NCBI RefSeq assembly: GCF_020400605.1
Contig: NZ_JAINRD010000005.1
Coordinates: 124,001-188,000 of the forward strand
Length of the DNA stretch: 64,000 nt
Direction of reading: 5' to 3'
DNA from: Streptomyces aculeolatus
Lineage (GTDB): Bacteria; Actinomycetota; Actinomycetes; Streptomycetales; Streptomycetaceae
The position numbers were made by a program, and so were the translations under genes. Numbering within the stretch: position 1 is the stretch's first letter; the number at the start of each line of letters is the position of its first letter. The notes below the pieces were generated by a model that saw only the letters and a program-made list of their open reading frames with translations, had not been told where the DNA came from and made no database searches. This document shows, in pieces, positions 47,633-57,728 of the stretch.

Positions 47633-48964
47633 ATGAGGAGCGACGTCTATCGGGACGTGGGCGAGGCCGCCTGGTCGTGGGTGCTGGACCACGTGCGCGA
47701 GGCCGAGGGCCCATGGCTCGTGCAGGCGGTGGTGGAGGGCGGTCCGGAAACCGTGTCGCCGCCACAGGACCGCGATTCGCTGTACGCGGGGATCGCCGGC
47801 TTGGCCCCGGTGCTGGCCGAGATCGCGCAGTACCGGGAGCTGAGCGCGCGGGAAGCGGCACTGGCGACCGGCATCGTGACCAGGCTGTCGGCACAGGCCG
47901 GGCAGCGAACGGAACCCTCGCTGTACGAGGGCCTCGCCGGCGACGCGACGGCGCTCAGACTGCTCGCCCCGGGCGAGGAAGCGGTGGCACTGCGGCGGCT
48001 GGCCGCCCTGGCGACCGGCGACGGATGGAAGACCACCCTCGATTTCGAACCGGGCTCCGACGCGCCCCTCACCGACGTCATCATGGGGACCGCGGGCGTC
48101 GTGATGACGGCGGTCTGGGCGAAGAGCGAGTTCGCAGAGGCGATCGCGACGACGGGAGGCGAGGCGCTGCTGCGGGCGGCGGACCTTACGGAAGCGGGCC
48201 TCGACTGGGGCATGACGCCGGGGAGGCCGTCGAGGGCACCGAACTACTCGCACGGAACCGCCGGCATCGCGGCCGCACTGGCCGTCGCGGGCACCGCCCT
48301 GGACCGTCAGGACTTCATCGAGGCCGCGGTGGAAGGCGCCCGGCACGTCCTCTCGGTGGGGTCCTTGGAGGACGCCGGTTTCGTCGTCCCGCACACGATC
48401 CCGCCGTCGAAACGGGAGGTGGAACCGGTGACGTACACGTGGTGCCACGGCCCGGCGGGCACCTCGCACCTGTTCACCGCACTGGCGCACGCAGGGGTCG
48501 CCGAGGTGGCGGGCCATGACGTCGACGAACTGCGGCACCGCTGTATGGCCTCGATCCTCACCTCGGGCCTGCCGCAACGCCTCCGTCCCGGCTTCTGGGA
48601 CAACGACGGCCGCTGCTGCGGAACGGCAGGCGTCGGAGACGTCCTGCTGGACGCCGCCCAGGACTGCCGGGCGCCGCAGCGGAGGCAGACCCTGCTGCGG
48701 GCCGCGCACCGGATGGGCGATGCGCTGGTCGACCGGGTCATCAGGGATGATGCGGGCGCCCGTTGGCGCTTTCTGGAACACCGCGAGGACCCGCCGCTGC
48801 TGCCGCCCCAGACGACGTGGATGCAGGGCGCGGCAGGCATCGCGGCCTACCTTCTGCGCCTCGCCCGGTACGGCGAGAGCGGCCCCGACGCCCCGGTCGT
48901 GGACCGCCCGGACCAGTGGTGGGCCGTGCCGGCGCACCTGCGGAGTACTCGCACGGACTCATGA
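47633..48964 (+). CDS. LanC-like zinc-dependent cyclase family protein (passenger gene)
   Basis: The protein is 443 residues with the repeated helix-pair GxxG units of the LanC toroid: SLYAGIAGLAPVLAEIA, SLYEGLAGDATALRLL, NYSHGTAGIAAALAVAG, TYTWCHGPAGTSHLFTAL, GRCCGTAGVGDVLLDAA and WMQGAAGIAAYLLRLA. Putative zinc ligands are Cys271 and Cys328/Cys329; in lantibiotic cyclases the last is usually His, and Cys-Cys occurs in stand-alone LanC-like proteins. True LanC enzymes close thioether rings in lanthipeptides, but no precursor peptide, LanB or LanM gene is nearby, so substrate is unknown. The gene is full length and inside the IS ends. A weak GGGGGG lies 14 bases before the ATG. The 146 bp after the transposase hold no recognisable gene. 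Confidence 0.85.
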   Translation: MRSDVYRDVGEAAWSWVLDHVREAEGPWLVQAVVEGGPETVSPPQDRDSLYAGIAGLAPVLAEIAQYRELSAREAALATGIVTRLSAQAGQRTEPSLYEGLAGDATALRLLAPGEEAVALRRLAALATGDGWKTTLDFEPGSDAPLTDVIMGTAGVVMTAVWAKSEFAEAIATTGGEALLRAADLTEAGLDWGMTPGRPSRAPNYSHGTAGIAAALAVAGTALDRQDFIEAAVEGARHVLSVGSLEDAGFVVPHTIPPSKREVEPVTYTWCHGPAGTSHLFTALAHAGVAEVAGHDVDELRHRCMASILTSGLPQRLRPGFWDNDGRCCGTAGVGDVLLDAAQDCRAPQRRQTLLRAAHRMGDALVDRVIRDDAGARWRFLEHREDPPLLPPQTTWMQGAAGIAAYLLRLARYGESGPDAPVVDRPDQWWAVPAHLRSTRTDS

Positions 48965-49019
48965 GGAACGTCCAGACGAGAGGGCTATGTGGCTCAGTGA
49001 CATGCCGACACCCGATGTA

Positions 49020-49044
49020 CAGGATTCACTTCCGATACACGGCC
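49020..49044 (-). repeat. right inverted repeat of the element
   Basis: Read on the minus strand it starts GGCCGTGTATCGGAAGTG, pairing with 46622-46646 at 22 of 25 bases. Its outermost base (49044) is also the last base of the ddl TAG stop codon. Confidence 0.85.
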
Positions 49045-50213
49045 TAGCGCAGCCCTGTCGAGCGGCGCAGCGCCGCCTGGATGAGCCGGTCGACCAGCTC
49101 GGGGTAGCTCACGCCGCTCTCCTGCCACATCCGCGGGTACATCGAGATGGGCGTGAAGCCGGGCATCGTGTTGATCTCGTTGATCACGAACCCGCCGTCG
49201 TCGGTGCGGAAGAAGTCCGCCCGCACCAGCCCCTCGCAGGAGCACGCCTCGAACGCGGCGACCGCCAGGCGCTGCACCTCGGCGGTCTCCTCCGCGCTCA
49301 GCGGCGCCGGCACGATGCCGTCGGCGGAGTCGATGTACTTCGCCTCGAAGTCGTAGAAGTCGTGGCTGGTGGTCGGCGGGATCTCGGCGGGCACGCTGGC
49401 CCGCGGCCCGTCCTCGAACTCCAGCACGCCGCACTCGATCTCGCGGCCGCTGACCGCCGCCTCCACGATGATCTTCGGGTCGTGGCGGCGCGCCTCGGCG
49501 ATCGCGTCCTCCAGCGCGCCGAGTTCGGCGACCTTCGTGATGCCGATCGACGAACCGGCCCGCGCGGGCTTCACGAACACCGGCCAGCCGTGGTCGGCGG
49601 CGAAGTCCACGATCTTCCTGCGGGCCGCCGCGCCCTCCTGCCCGGGGGCGCCCTCGCCCCACTCGCGCGGCCGGATCACGGTGTACGGGCCGACCGGCAG
49701 CCCGTACGAGACGAAGACCCGCTTCATGTACTCCTTGTCCATGCCGACCGCGGACGCCAGCACCCCCGAGCCCACGTACGGCACGCCGGACAGGTCGAGC
49801 ATGCCCTGCAGCGTGCCGTCCTCGCCGTACGGGCCGTGCAGCATCGGGAAGACGACGTCGACCTCGCCGAGCGCCTTGGGCACCTGGCCCGGCTCGGCGT
49901 AGACGACCTCGCGGCTGCCCGGGTCGGCGGAGAGCACGACGGCGCCGTCCTCCGCCTCCTCGTCGACGAGTTCCTCCACGCGCGGCACCTGGCGGTCGGC
50001 GATGGCCATCCGCTCGGGGTCGTCCGCGGTGAGCGCCCAGCGGCCGTCGGAGGTGATGCCGATGGGCAGCACCTCGTACTTGTTCCGGTCGATGGCGCCC
50101 ATCACGGCGCCCGCGGTGACCACGGAGATGCCGTGCTCGGAGCTGCGCCCGCCGAAAACGACGGCGACGCGCGGCTTGCGGCCCTGGCTTTCGTAGGAGT
50201 GCTCGCTGCTCAT
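49044..50213 (-). CDS. ddl: D-alanine--D-alanine ligase
   Basis: This 389-residue ATP-grasp enzyme makes the D-Ala-D-Ala end of peptidoglycan precursors. Motifs: VAVVFGGRSSEHGISVVTAG, HGPYGEDGTLQGMLDLSGVP, VKPARAGSSIGITKV and NEINTMPGFTPISMYPRMW. The omega-loop segment FYDFEAKYIDSAD has the Lys-Tyr typical of D-Ala-D-Ala rather than D-Ala-D-Lac ligases. The C-terminus ALRRSTGLR is intact, but the stop codon TAG is completed by the outer base of the inserted element. gpsA lies 32 bases upstream and plsC before it. Confidence 0.96.
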   Translation of the reverse strand: MSSEHSYESQGRKPRVAVVFGGRSSEHGISVVTAGAVMGAIDRNKYEVLPIGITSDGRWALTADDPERMAIADRQVPRVEELVDEEAEDGAVVLSADPGSREVVYAEPGQVPKALGEVDVVFPMLHGPYGEDGTLQGMLDLSGVPYVGSGVLASAVGMDKEYMKRVFVSYGLPVGPYTVIRPREWGEGAPGQEGAAARRKIVDFAADHGWPVFVKPARAGSSIGITKVAELGALEDAIAEARRHDPKIIVEAAVSGREIECGVLEFEDGPRASVPAEIPPTTSHDFYDFEAKYIDSADGIVPAPLSAEETAEVQRLAVAAFEACSCEGLVRADFFRTDDGGFVINEINTMPGFTPISMYPRMWQESGVSYPELVDRLIQAALRRSTGLR

Positions 50214-50245
50214 CGCTCGCACACTACCCGCTGCGTCCGGCGACG

Positions 50246-51274
50246 TCAGTGTCCCTCCGCCTTGGCGCTGCGCGACATCAGCTCCTTCAGCGCCACGAGC
50301 GGCGGCTTCCCGTCGTGCACGATGCTCACCACGGTCTCGGTGATCGGCATGTCGACCGCGTGTCTGCGGGCCAGATCGAGCACCGACTCGCAGGACTTGA
50401 CGCCCTCGGCGGTCTGCTTGGTGGCGGCGATGGTCTCGGCCAGGGTCATGCCGCGGCCGAGGTTGGTGCCGAACGTGTGGTTGCGGGACAGCGGCGAGGA
50501 GCAGGTGGCGACCAGGTCGCCCATGCCGGCCAGGCCCGCGAAGGTGCGCGGGTCGGCGCCCAGCACGCTGCCGAGGCGGGCGGTCTCGGCCAGGCCGCGG
50601 GTGATGAGCGACGCCTTGGCGTTGTCGCCGAGGCCCATGCCGTCGGCGATGCCGACGGCCAGCCCGATGACGTTCTTGACGGCGCCGCCGAGTTCGCAGC
50701 CGACGACGTCGGTGTTGGTGTACGGGCGGAAGTACGGGGTGTGGCAGGCGGTCTGCAGCCGCCGGGCCACCTCCTCGTCGGCGCAGGCGACCACGGCGGC
50801 GGCGGGCTGCCTGGCGGCGATCTCGCGGGCGAGGTTGGGGCCGGTGAGCACGGCGACGCGGCCCCCGGTGCCGTCCGGGCCGGCGGCCGTGCCCTCCTTG
50901 GCGGCGACCTCCTCGATGACCTCGCTCATGCGCTTGGCGGTGCCCAGCTCGACGCCCTTCATCAGGCTGACGAGGACGGTGCCGGGGGCGAGGAGCGGCG
51001 CCCAGCGCTCCAGGTTGCCGCGGAGGGTCTGCGACGGCACGGCGAGCACGGTGAACTCGGCGTCCCGGGCGGCCTCGGCGGCATCGGCGGTCGCGGTGAC
51101 CGCGTCGGGCAGGCGTACGCCCGGGAGGTAGTCGGGGTTCTCGCGGGTGGCGTTGAGGGTGTCGACGAGCGCGGCTCTGCGGCCCCACATCGTCACCCGG
51201 CAGCCGGCGTCGGCCAGCACCATCGAGAAGGCCGTGCCCCACGAGCCGGTGCCGAAGACGGCGCAGCGCGTCAC
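50246..51274 (-). CDS. gpsA: glycerol-3-phosphate dehydrogenase [NAD(P)+]
   Basis: This 342-residue enzyme supplies sn-glycerol-3-phosphate for phospholipids. The Rossmann motif is [20 protein letters not shown]; the substrate site includes [11 protein letters not shown] and [20 protein letters not shown] followed by [15 protein letters not shown]. The GTG start overlaps the plsC stop (GTGA), linking two steps of phospholipid synthesis. Confidence 0.97.
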   Translation of the reverse strand: MTRCAVFGTGSWGTAFSMVLADAGCRVTMWGRRAALVDTLNATRENPDYLPGVRLPDAVTATADAAEAARDAEFTVLAVPSQTLRGNLERWAPLLAPGTVLVSLMKGVELGTAKRMSEVIEEVAAKEGTAAGPDGTGGRVAVLTGPNLAREIAARQPAAAVVACADEEVARRLQTACHTPYFRPYTNTDVVGCELGGAVKNVIGLAVGIADGMGLGDNAKASLITRGLAETARLGSVLGADPRTFAGLAGMGDLVATCSSPLSRNHTFGTNLGRGMTLAETIAATKQTAEGVKSCESVLDLARRHAVDMPITETVVSIVHDGKPPLVALKELMSRSAKAEGH

Positions 51275-52029
51275 GAGTTCTCCTTACGGTCCGCGGAGCG
51301 GCGGCGCTGCTGGGCGCGCACGGTCTTCGGGTCGAAGCGCTCGGCGGGCGCCTGCTCGCCGCGCAGCTCCTCGAGCAGGCGGGTGACGGCGTCCATGATG
51401 ACGTCGGTGGCCTCCGCGAGCACCTGCGGGGTGGGCTCCTTGCCGTAGAACTCCGACAGGTCCACCGGCGGGCCGGCGAGCAGGTGGAAGGTCTTGCGCG
51501 GGAAGGGCCGGGGCTTGCCGTACGGCGGCAGCACCTCGTTGGCGCCCCAGTGGGCGACGGGGATGACGGGGGCCCGGGTGACGAGCGCGACCCGGGCGGC
51601 GCCGGTCTTGCCCTTCATCGGCCACAGCGCGGGGTCGCGGGTGAGCGTCCCCTCCGGGTAGAACGCGACGCACTCGCCGTCCTCGACGGCTTTGACCGCG
51701 GCCCGGAATGCCTTGGAGGCGTCGGTCGACTCGCGGTAGACGGGAATCTGCCCGGTGCCGCGCATCACGGTGCCGACGACGCCCTTCTTGAAGAGTCCGT
51801 CCTTCGCCAGGAACCGCGGCACGCGGCCGGTGTTGTACTGGAAGTGGGCATAGAAGAACGGGTCGAGATACGAGTTGTGGTTGACGGCGGTGATGAATCC
51901 GCCGTCGGCCGGTATGTGCTCCGCGCCACGCCAGTCCCGCTTGACGAGCAGCCGCAGCGGGGGCTTGCAGATGGCCGCGACCAGCCGGTACCAGAAGCCG
52001 ATCCTCCGCCGTGGCACGGTCCTTTTCAC
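51271..52029 (-). CDS. plsC: 1-acyl-sn-glycerol-3-phosphate acyltransferase (PlsC family)
   Basis: This ~252-residue protein starts at GTG 52029 ([20 protein letters not shown]). The acyltransferase NHX4D motif is in [19 protein letters not shown], and the glycerophosphate-binding block is [20 protein letters not shown]. It acylates lysophosphatidic acid at the inner membrane face. It is first of plsC-gpsA-ddl, divergent from cofC across 144 bp. Family members also act on other substrates, so the exact acceptor is inferred from gpsA next door. Confidence 0.92.
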   Translation of the reverse strand: MKRTVPRRRIGFWYRLVAAICKPPLRLLVKRDWRGAEHIPADGGFITAVNHNSYLDPFFYAHFQYNTGRVPRFLAKDGLFKKGVVGTVMRGTGQIPVYRESTDASKAFRAAVKAVEDGECVAFYPEGTLTRDPALWPMKGKTGAARVALVTRAPVIPVAHWGANEVLPPYGKPRPFPRKTFHLLAGPPVDLSEFYGKEPTPQVLAEATDVIMDAVTRLLEELRGEQAPAERFDPKTVRAQQRRRSADRKENS

Positions 52030-52173
52030 CTTCCCGGATTTTCCTCGGTGCGCGTTTCGTGGCCGAAACAGTCTGGCCCCGGGTCTCACGTCTGTCGAGA
52101 ACACCGTACGCCCATGTGACCGGCCCGCCCCGCCCCGCGGAGCACGGGCAGGCGACAATGGGGCGTAACGACG

Positions 52174-52953
52174 ATGACGAAACGCACGGCACCTGCGCAG
52201 ACGGAACTCCCCGGCCGACCGGGCCGGCGGCTCTGGCATGTCGTCGTGCCGCTGAAGCCGCTGGCGCTGGCGAAGTCCCGGCTGGGTCCGGCCGCGGGCG
52301 AGCCGGGACGGGGCCGGCTGGCGCTGGCGTTCGCGCTCGACACGGTGGCCGCGGCGCTCGCCTGCCCGCCGGTGGGCTCGGTCACGGTCGTCACGGACGA
52401 CGCCGAGGCGGCGGGGCAACTGGGGGCGGCGGGGGCGCGGGTCGTACCGGACGCCCCGCGGGCGGGCCTGAACGCCGCGCTGGCGCACGGGGAGCAGCGC
52501 GTACGGGCCGTGGAGCCCGGCGCCGCCGTCGCGGCGCTCAACGCGGACCTGCCGGCGCTGCGGCCCGCGGAGCTGGCCCGGGTGCTCGCGGCGGCGGGCG
52601 GCGGGCGGGCGTTCCTGGCCGACGCCCCCGGGACGGGCACGACGCTGCTCGCGGCGGACGCGGGGGTGGCGCTCGCGCCGGGGTTCGGGGTCGCGTCGCG
52701 GGCGCGGCACCTGGCGTCGGGGGCGCGGGAGATCGGGCTGGGCGGTGTGGACTCCGTGCGGCAGGACGTCGATACGGGCGCGGACCTGCGGGCGGCGCTG
52801 GCGCTGGGGGTGGGGCGGCACACGGCGGCGGAACTGGACCGCCTGGCGGCGTACGGGCGCCAGGCCGGCGACCGGGACGGCGGGGCGGCCCGGTGCCCGT
52901 TCCAGGGGCGCGCCCCGGGGTCGCGGGCGGCGTCCGACGGCGTGTGCGGCTGA
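52174..52953 (+). CDS. cofC: CofC/FbiD-like guanylyltransferase of coenzyme F420 synthesis
   Basis: This 259-residue nucleotidyltransferase includes LWHVVVPLKPLALAKSRLGP, VTVVTDDAEAAGQLGAAGA, AALNADLPALRPAELARVL and FLADAPGTGTTLLAADAGVA. Actinobacterial FbiD uses phosphoenolpyruvate and GTP to make the activated precursor of F420. N- and C-terminal ~20 residues are Arg/Gly-rich extensions. It lies between plsC and a small OB-fold-like gene, its usual Streptomyces setting. Confidence 0.88.
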   Translation: MTKRTAPAQTELPGRPGRRLWHVVVPLKPLALAKSRLGPAAGEPGRGRLALAFALDTVAAALACPPVGSVTVVTDDAEAAGQLGAAGARVVPDAPRAGLNAALAHGEQRVRAVEPGAAVAALNADLPALRPAELARVLAAAGGGRAFLADAPGTGTTLLAADAGVALAPGFGVASRARHLASGAREIGLGGVDSVRQDVDTGADLRAALALGVGRHTAAELDRLAAYGRQAGDRDGGAARCPFQGRAPGSRAASDGVCG

Positions 52954-52977
52954 GCGGCGGCCGGTAACCTGCGGCGC

Positions 52978-53181
52978 ATGCAGGCCACAGCGTTCACGTA
53001 CGACCCGCAGACCGGCAGCGGCAGCGTGCTCCTCGACGACGGCACGCCGCTGCCCTTCGACGGCGCCGCGTTCGCGGCGGGGGGGCTGCGGCTGCTCAGG
53101 CCGGGGCAGCGGGTGCGGATCGAGACCGAGGGTGCGGGCGAGGCGCGCAGGATCGTCCTGGTGACGCTGCAGACCCTCTGA
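52978..53181 (+). CDS. small cold-shock-domain-like (OB-fold) protein
   Basis: This is a 67-residue protein, MQATAFTYDPQTGSGSVLLD, continuing GTPLPFDGAAFAAGGLRLLR, then PGQRVRIETE. The pattern (short strand, GSVLLDDG, PFDG, GLRLLRPGQRVRIE) resembles a cold-shock domain, but the RNA-binding aromatic motifs are absent, so nucleic-acid binding is doubtful. It follows cofC by 24 bp and is probably co-transcribed. Confidence 0.75.
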   Translation: MQATAFTYDPQTGSGSVLLDDGTPLPFDGAAFAAGGLRLLRPGQRVRIETEGAGEARRIVLVTLQTL

Positions 53182-53340
53182 GGCCGCGGACCGGGCCGTA
53201 CGACGGGCTGGGCAGCGCGCCGCGGAACGGGCTGGGCACCGGGCCGCGGAACGCCCCGGGGGCCCGGCTGCGGACCGGGGCGGGGGCCGGGGCCCGGGCT
53301 CCGGCCCGTACGCGGGCGTGCGGCCGGGCCCGGACATGCC

Positions 53341-53374
53341 GCGGGCCGGTCTCCCCGAGGGGAGCCGGCCCCGC
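53341..53374. terminator. hairpin between convergent small gene and hupS
   Basis: GCGGGCCGG-T-CTCCCC pairs with GGGGAG-CCGGCCCCGC with one bulge on each side. It lies 24 bases from the hupS stop. The rest of 53182-53340 is very GC-rich with degenerate repeats of a GGGCCGCGGA-like unit and no supportable gene. Confidence 0.7.
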
Positions 53375-53397
53375 TTGCGGACCCTGCGCCGGGTCCG

Positions 53398-54057
53398 TCA
53401 TCGCTTCCTGGCAGTGGTCTTCTTGGCCGTGGTCCGCCGGCCGGCGGCCTTGCGGGCGGGCGCCTTCTTGGCGGTCGCCTTCTTCGCCGGGGCCTTCTTG
53501 GCCGACTTCTTGGCGGCCGTCTTCTTGGCGGACGCCTTCTTCGCCGAGGACTTCTTGGCCGTCGTCTTCTTGGCCGAGGCCTTCTTCGCCGTCGTCCTCT
53601 TCGCCGGGGCCTTCTTGGCTGCGGTCTTCTTCGCGGTCGTCTTCTTCGCCGTGGCCTTCTTGGCGGCGGCGGTGGCCTTCTTGGTGGCCTTCTTGGCGGC
53701 GGCCTTGGCGGTGGTCTTGGTGCCGCCGGACAGGCTGCCCTTCGGGGCCTTCTTCACGGCCGTGTCGTTCTTCGGCAGCCGCTTGGAGCCGGAGACGAGG
53801 TCCTTGAAGCCCTGCCCCGCGCGGAACCGCGGCACGGAGGTCTTCTTGACCCGGACGCGCTCGCCGGTCTGGGGGTTGCGGGCGTAGCGCGCCGGGCGCT
53901 CCACCTTCTCGAAAGAGCCGAAGCCCGTGACCGATACACGCTCGCCGGAGACGACCGCACGAATGATCGCGTCGAGGACGGCGTCCACGGCGTCGGAGGC
54001 CTGCTGGCGGCCACCCATCTTGTCGGTAATAGCTTCAACGAGCTGGGCCTTGTTCAC
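53398..54057 (-). CDS. hupS: HupS-type nucleoid protein (HU domain plus lysine-rich tail)
   Basis: This 219-residue protein has residues 1-95 as an HU fold ([60 protein letters not shown]). The remaining ~120 residues are a histone-H1-like tail of AKKA/TAKK repeats ending TTARKR. HupS in S. coelicolor is spore-associated and compacts the spore nucleoid. The start is GTG 54057 with GAAGGGGAAGAC upstream. The tail codons give a repeated DNA pattern that is coding, not a separate repeat element. Confidence 0.97.
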   Translation of the reverse strand: MNKAQLVEAITDKMGGRQQASDAVDAVLDAIIRAVVSGERVSVTGFGSFEKVERPARYARNPQTGERVRVKKTSVPRFRAGQGFKDLVSGSKRLPKNDTAVKKAPKGSLSGGTKTTAKAAAKKATKKATAAAKKATAKKTTAKKTAAKKAPAKRTTAKKASAKKTTAKKSSAKKASAKKTAAKKSAKKAPAKKATAKKAPARKAAGRRTTAKKTTARKR

Positions 54058-54111
54058 GTCTTCCCCTTCTGAGGCATTGATTGCCGGAACGAAATGTTCA
54101 AGCTTTTTCGC

Positions 54112-54140
54112 ACGTTAGGCAGATATATACCGCAAATCAA
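54112..54140 (-). promoter_or_regulatory. hupS promoter (-35/-10)
   Basis: On the minus strand TTGATT (54135-54140) and TAACGT (54112-54117) are separated by exactly 17 bases in a locally AT-rich patch. A start site near 54105 would give a leader of about 48 bases. Confidence 0.6.
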
Positions 54141-54184
54141 AGGCAAAACGTCTCTCATCACCCTTGTGTCGCAACGGACTCCCG

Positions 54185-54397
54185 CTACGAGCGCGCGTCC
54201 AGCTCCCGCCGCAGCCGCTCCAGCCGCCTTGCGGCTCCGGCGAGATCGTGCTTCGCGGCACCCGTGATGGCGAGCAGGCGCCTTGTCAGCTCTGCCCGTT
54301 CGGCGTCCGTCGCCGCCACCTCGCGCACCTGGCGGTGGGCCTCCTTCAGCCCGGCGGCGACGGCCTCGTAGAGCGCGAGTTGGCCGTCGGGTTCCAT
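54185..54397 (-). CDS. small conserved helical protein of unknown function
   Basis: A 70-residue protein, MEPDGQLALYEAVAAGLKEA, continuing HRQVREVAATDAERAELTRR and LLAITGAAKHDLAGAARRLE. It is predicted to be all-helical and amphipathic, with no cysteines or signal peptide. Composition is typical of real Streptomyces genes, and I believe similar proteins occur beside hupS in related genomes. No function can be assigned. Confidence 0.7.
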   Translation of the reverse strand: MEPDGQLALYEAVAAGLKEAHRQVREVAATDAERAELTRRLLAITGAAKHDLAGAARRLERLRRELDARS

Positions 54398-54461
54398 GCG
54401 CCGATTGTGTCATCTGCGGTGAGTTGTCGCCCGGCGGCAGGCCAACGCACCGGCGCACAAA

Positions 54462-54499
54462 GCCCCGCGCCCGCCACCTGTCGGCGGCGGGCGCGGGGC
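54462..54499 (-). terminator. leuCD terminator hairpin
   Basis: A 14-bp perfect GC stem (54462-54475 with 54486-54499; GCCCCGCGCCCGCC) and a 10-base loop lie 24 bases after the leuD stop. Confidence 0.8.
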
Positions 54500-54523
54500 C
54501 TCGGCTGGGGCGGAAACCGCCGG

Positions 54524-55135
54524 TCAGCCCTGTACGGTCTGCGGTTTGAACGCCGGCCGGGCCGCCTCGAAAGCGGCGATGTCGGCTTCGTACCGAAGGG
54601 TGATGCTGATGTCGTCGAGGCCGTTCAGCAGCCGCCAGCGGGCGTTCTCGTCCAGCTCGAACGAGGCGGTGAACGCGGGCGCGCCGGACGCGGCGCCGGC
54701 GCGCACCTCCAGGGCCTGGAGGTCGACGGTCACCTCGGTCTGCGGGTCGGCCTCGACCAGCTCCCAGAGCCGCTCGACGTCCGCCTGCGGCAGCACGACG
54801 GTCAGCAGGCCGTTCTTGAGCGAGTTGCCGCGGAAGATGTCGGCGAAGCGGGACGAGACGACCGCCTTGAAGCCGTAGTTCTGCAGCGCCCACACGGCGT
54901 GTTCGCGGGACGAGCCGGTGCCGAAGTCCGGGCCGGCCAGCAGGACGCTCGCACCCCGGTACGCCGCGCTGTTCAGCACGAACTCGGGGTCCTTGCGCCA
55001 CGCCTCGAAGAGGCCGTCCTCGAAGCCGTCCCTGGTGACCTTCTTCAGCCAGTGGGCCGGGATGATCTGGTCGGTGTCGACGTTGCTGCGGCGCAGCGGC
55101 ACGCCGCGCCCGGTGTGGGTGGTGAAGGCTTCCAT
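54524..55135 (-). CDS. leuD: 3-isopropylmalate dehydratase small subunit
   Basis: This 203-residue swivel-domain subunit includes [40 protein letters not shown] and [20 protein letters not shown]. With LeuC it isomerises 2-isopropylmalate to 3-isopropylmalate in leucine synthesis. It starts three bases after the leuC stop. Confidence 0.97.
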   Translation of the reverse strand: MEAFTTHTGRGVPLRRSNVDTDQIIPAHWLKKVTRDGFEDGLFEAWRKDPEFVLNSAAYRGASVLLAGPDFGTGSSREHAVWALQNYGFKAVVSSRFADIFRGNSLKNGLLTVVLPQADVERLWELVEADPQTEVTVDLQALEVRAGAASGAPAFTASFELDENARWRLLNGLDDISITLRYEADIAAFEAARPAFKPQTVQG

Positions 55136-55138
55136 GGA

Positions 55139-56551
<1,413 letters not shown>

Positions 56552-56686
56552 CGCATTCCCATCGTCGTCGATTGCGAACTGCGTGTGCGCATGTCCGTGC
56601 CGGCAGCCGCCGGCACCGGCCGCTCCCCTCGCTCCGGACGGGGACCGTTCCGTCCAGGGTGACGCGTTCACCGGAAATATGAACTT

Positions 56687-56707
56687 GCGTTTCACAGTGT
56701 GAGACGC
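56687..56707. promoter_or_regulatory. 21-bp palindrome, candidate NdgR operator
   Basis: The half-sites GCGTTTCACA and TGTGAGACGC form a near-perfect dyad, with one mismatched pair around a central base. It lies 12 bases before the ndgR start and about 135 bases before leuC. Position and symmetry suit the IclR-type regulator encoded next to it; binding is inferred. Confidence 0.65.
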
Positions 56708-56719
56708 GAATATCGTTGC

Positions 56720-57436
56720 ATGGACAACTCTAGCGGCGTCGGCGTACTCGACAAGGCGGCTGTGGTACTGAGCGCGCTGGAGTCCGGTCCGGCCACCCTC
56801 GCCGGGCTGGTCTCCGCGACCGGTCTCGCCCGCCCCACGGCCCACCGGCTCGCGGTGGCGCTGGAACACCACCGCATGGTGGCCAGGGACATGCAGGGCA
56901 GGTTCATCCTCGGCCCCCGGCTCGCCGAGCTGGCGGCGGCGGCCGGCGAGGACCGGCTGCTCGCCGCGGCCGGCCCGGTGCTCACGCACCTGCGGGACGT
57001 CACCGGCGAGAGCGCCCAGCTCTACCGCCGCCAGGGCGACATGCGGATCTGCGTCGCGGCGGCCGAGCGGCTCTCGGGCCTGCGCGACACCGTCCCGGTG
57101 GGCTCCACCCTGCCGATGAAGGCGGGATCGGCGGCGCAGGTGCTGCTCGCCTGGGAGGAGCCCGAGCGGCTGCACCGGGGGCTCCAGGGCGCCCGGTTCA
57201 CGGCCACGGCCCTGTCGGGCGTACGGCGCCGGGCGTGGGCCCAGTCCGTCGGGGAGCGGGAGCCGGGCGTCGCGTCCGTCTCCGCGCCCGTACGCGGCCC
57301 GTCGAACCGCGTGGTGGCCGCCGTCTCGGTCTCCGGGCCGATCGAGCGCCTGACCCGGCACCCGGGGCGGATGCACGCCCAGGCGGTCGTGGACGCCGCG
57401 GCCCGGCTGTCGGACGCCCTGCGCAGGACGGGCTGA
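56720..57436 (+). CDS. ndgR: IclR-family regulator NdgR
   Basis: This 238-residue protein has an N-terminal winged helix ([40 protein letters not shown]) and a C-terminal effector domain ([40 protein letters not shown]). NdgR (also AreB) controls leuCD and other amino-acid genes and affects antibiotic production. The ATG 56720 begins the family sequence [14 protein letters not shown]; longer openings add unrelated residues. The start lies close to the palindrome, so self-regulation is likely. Confidence 0.95.
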   Translation: MDNSSGVGVLDKAAVVLSALESGPATLAGLVSATGLARPTAHRLAVALEHHRMVARDMQGRFILGPRLAELAAAAGEDRLLAAAGPVLTHLRDVTGESAQLYRRQGDMRICVAAAERLSGLRDTVPVGSTLPMKAGSAAQVLLAWEEPERLHRGLQGARFTATALSGVRRRAWAQSVGEREPGVASVSAPVRGPSNRVVAAVSVSGPIERLTRHPGRMHAQAVVDAAARLSDALRRTG

Positions 57437-57481
57437 GCCACAGTGCGGACTCCGCGCAGCGGCCGCGGTACGCCACGGCCG

Positions 57482-57501
57482 ACCGTCCGGTCACGGACGG
57501 T
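57482..57501 (+). terminator. ndgR terminator hairpin
   Basis: ACCGTCCG and CGGACGGT form a perfect 8-bp stem with a GTCA loop 46 bases after the ndgR stop. The rest of 57437-57676 shows no gene. Confidence 0.65.
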
Positions 57502-57676
57502 GCGCGCGCACGCCGTTCGTGTACACCGCGCACGGCCGGGCCGGGCCGGGGCGATCGCGTCGTCGGCGAGCACCCGCTGGAAGAGCGCAACCGCCGCCGG
57601 GGGCGTCTGCGGCAGCAGCGCGGGCCCGCGGTCGCGCGAGACCCAGCCCCTGACCAGGCCGCGCCGGCGGGAACGC

Positions 57677-57704
57677 AAAAAAAACCCGCCCCCGCTGAAG
57701 CGGG
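57677..57704 (-). terminator. rho-independent terminator of the tRNA cluster
   Basis: On the minus strand CCCGC-TTCA-GCGGG is followed by GGCGGG and a run of eight T. It is the only terminator in the window with a true U-tract and lies about 25 bases after the first tRNA-Glu gene. Confidence 0.85.
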
Positions 57705-57728
57705 AACGGGCCGAGTTCTCTGCGGTGG

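Larger units (their letters stand above)
46622..49044 (+). mobile_element. IS5-type insertion sequence carrying a LanC-like passenger gene
   Basis: The 2423-bp segment is bounded by inverted 25-bp ends matching at 22 positions and contains a transposase and a LanC-like gene in the same orientation. No second copy of the end sequence is visible just after the transposase, where a plain IS of this size would end. The right end abuts TA, which forms part of the ddl stop codon; the left flank is CA where TA would be expected for a 2-bp duplication. Removing the element restores the usual DUF3515-ddl neighbours. Alternatives: a composite of two copies with a deletion, or capture of adjacent DNA by end slippage. 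Confidence 0.75.

Noticed and set aside
47633..48964. Lanthipeptide biosynthetic cluster
   Set aside because: Only a LanC-like gene is present; there is no precursor, dehydratase, transporter or protease within the window.
48961..49047. 28-codon ORF overlapping the LanC-like stop by ATGA, with two Cys and Ser/Thr, considered as a lanthipeptide precursor
   Set aside because: No Shine-Dalgarno, no leader/core pattern, and its last residues simply translate the inverted repeat (the left end also reads IHFRYTA).
53400..53700. Regularly repeated GCCTTCTTGGC-type units resembling a repeat array
   Set aside because: They encode the AKKA-type lysine tail of HupS in frame; the spacing is irregular and there are no unique spacers as in CRISPR.
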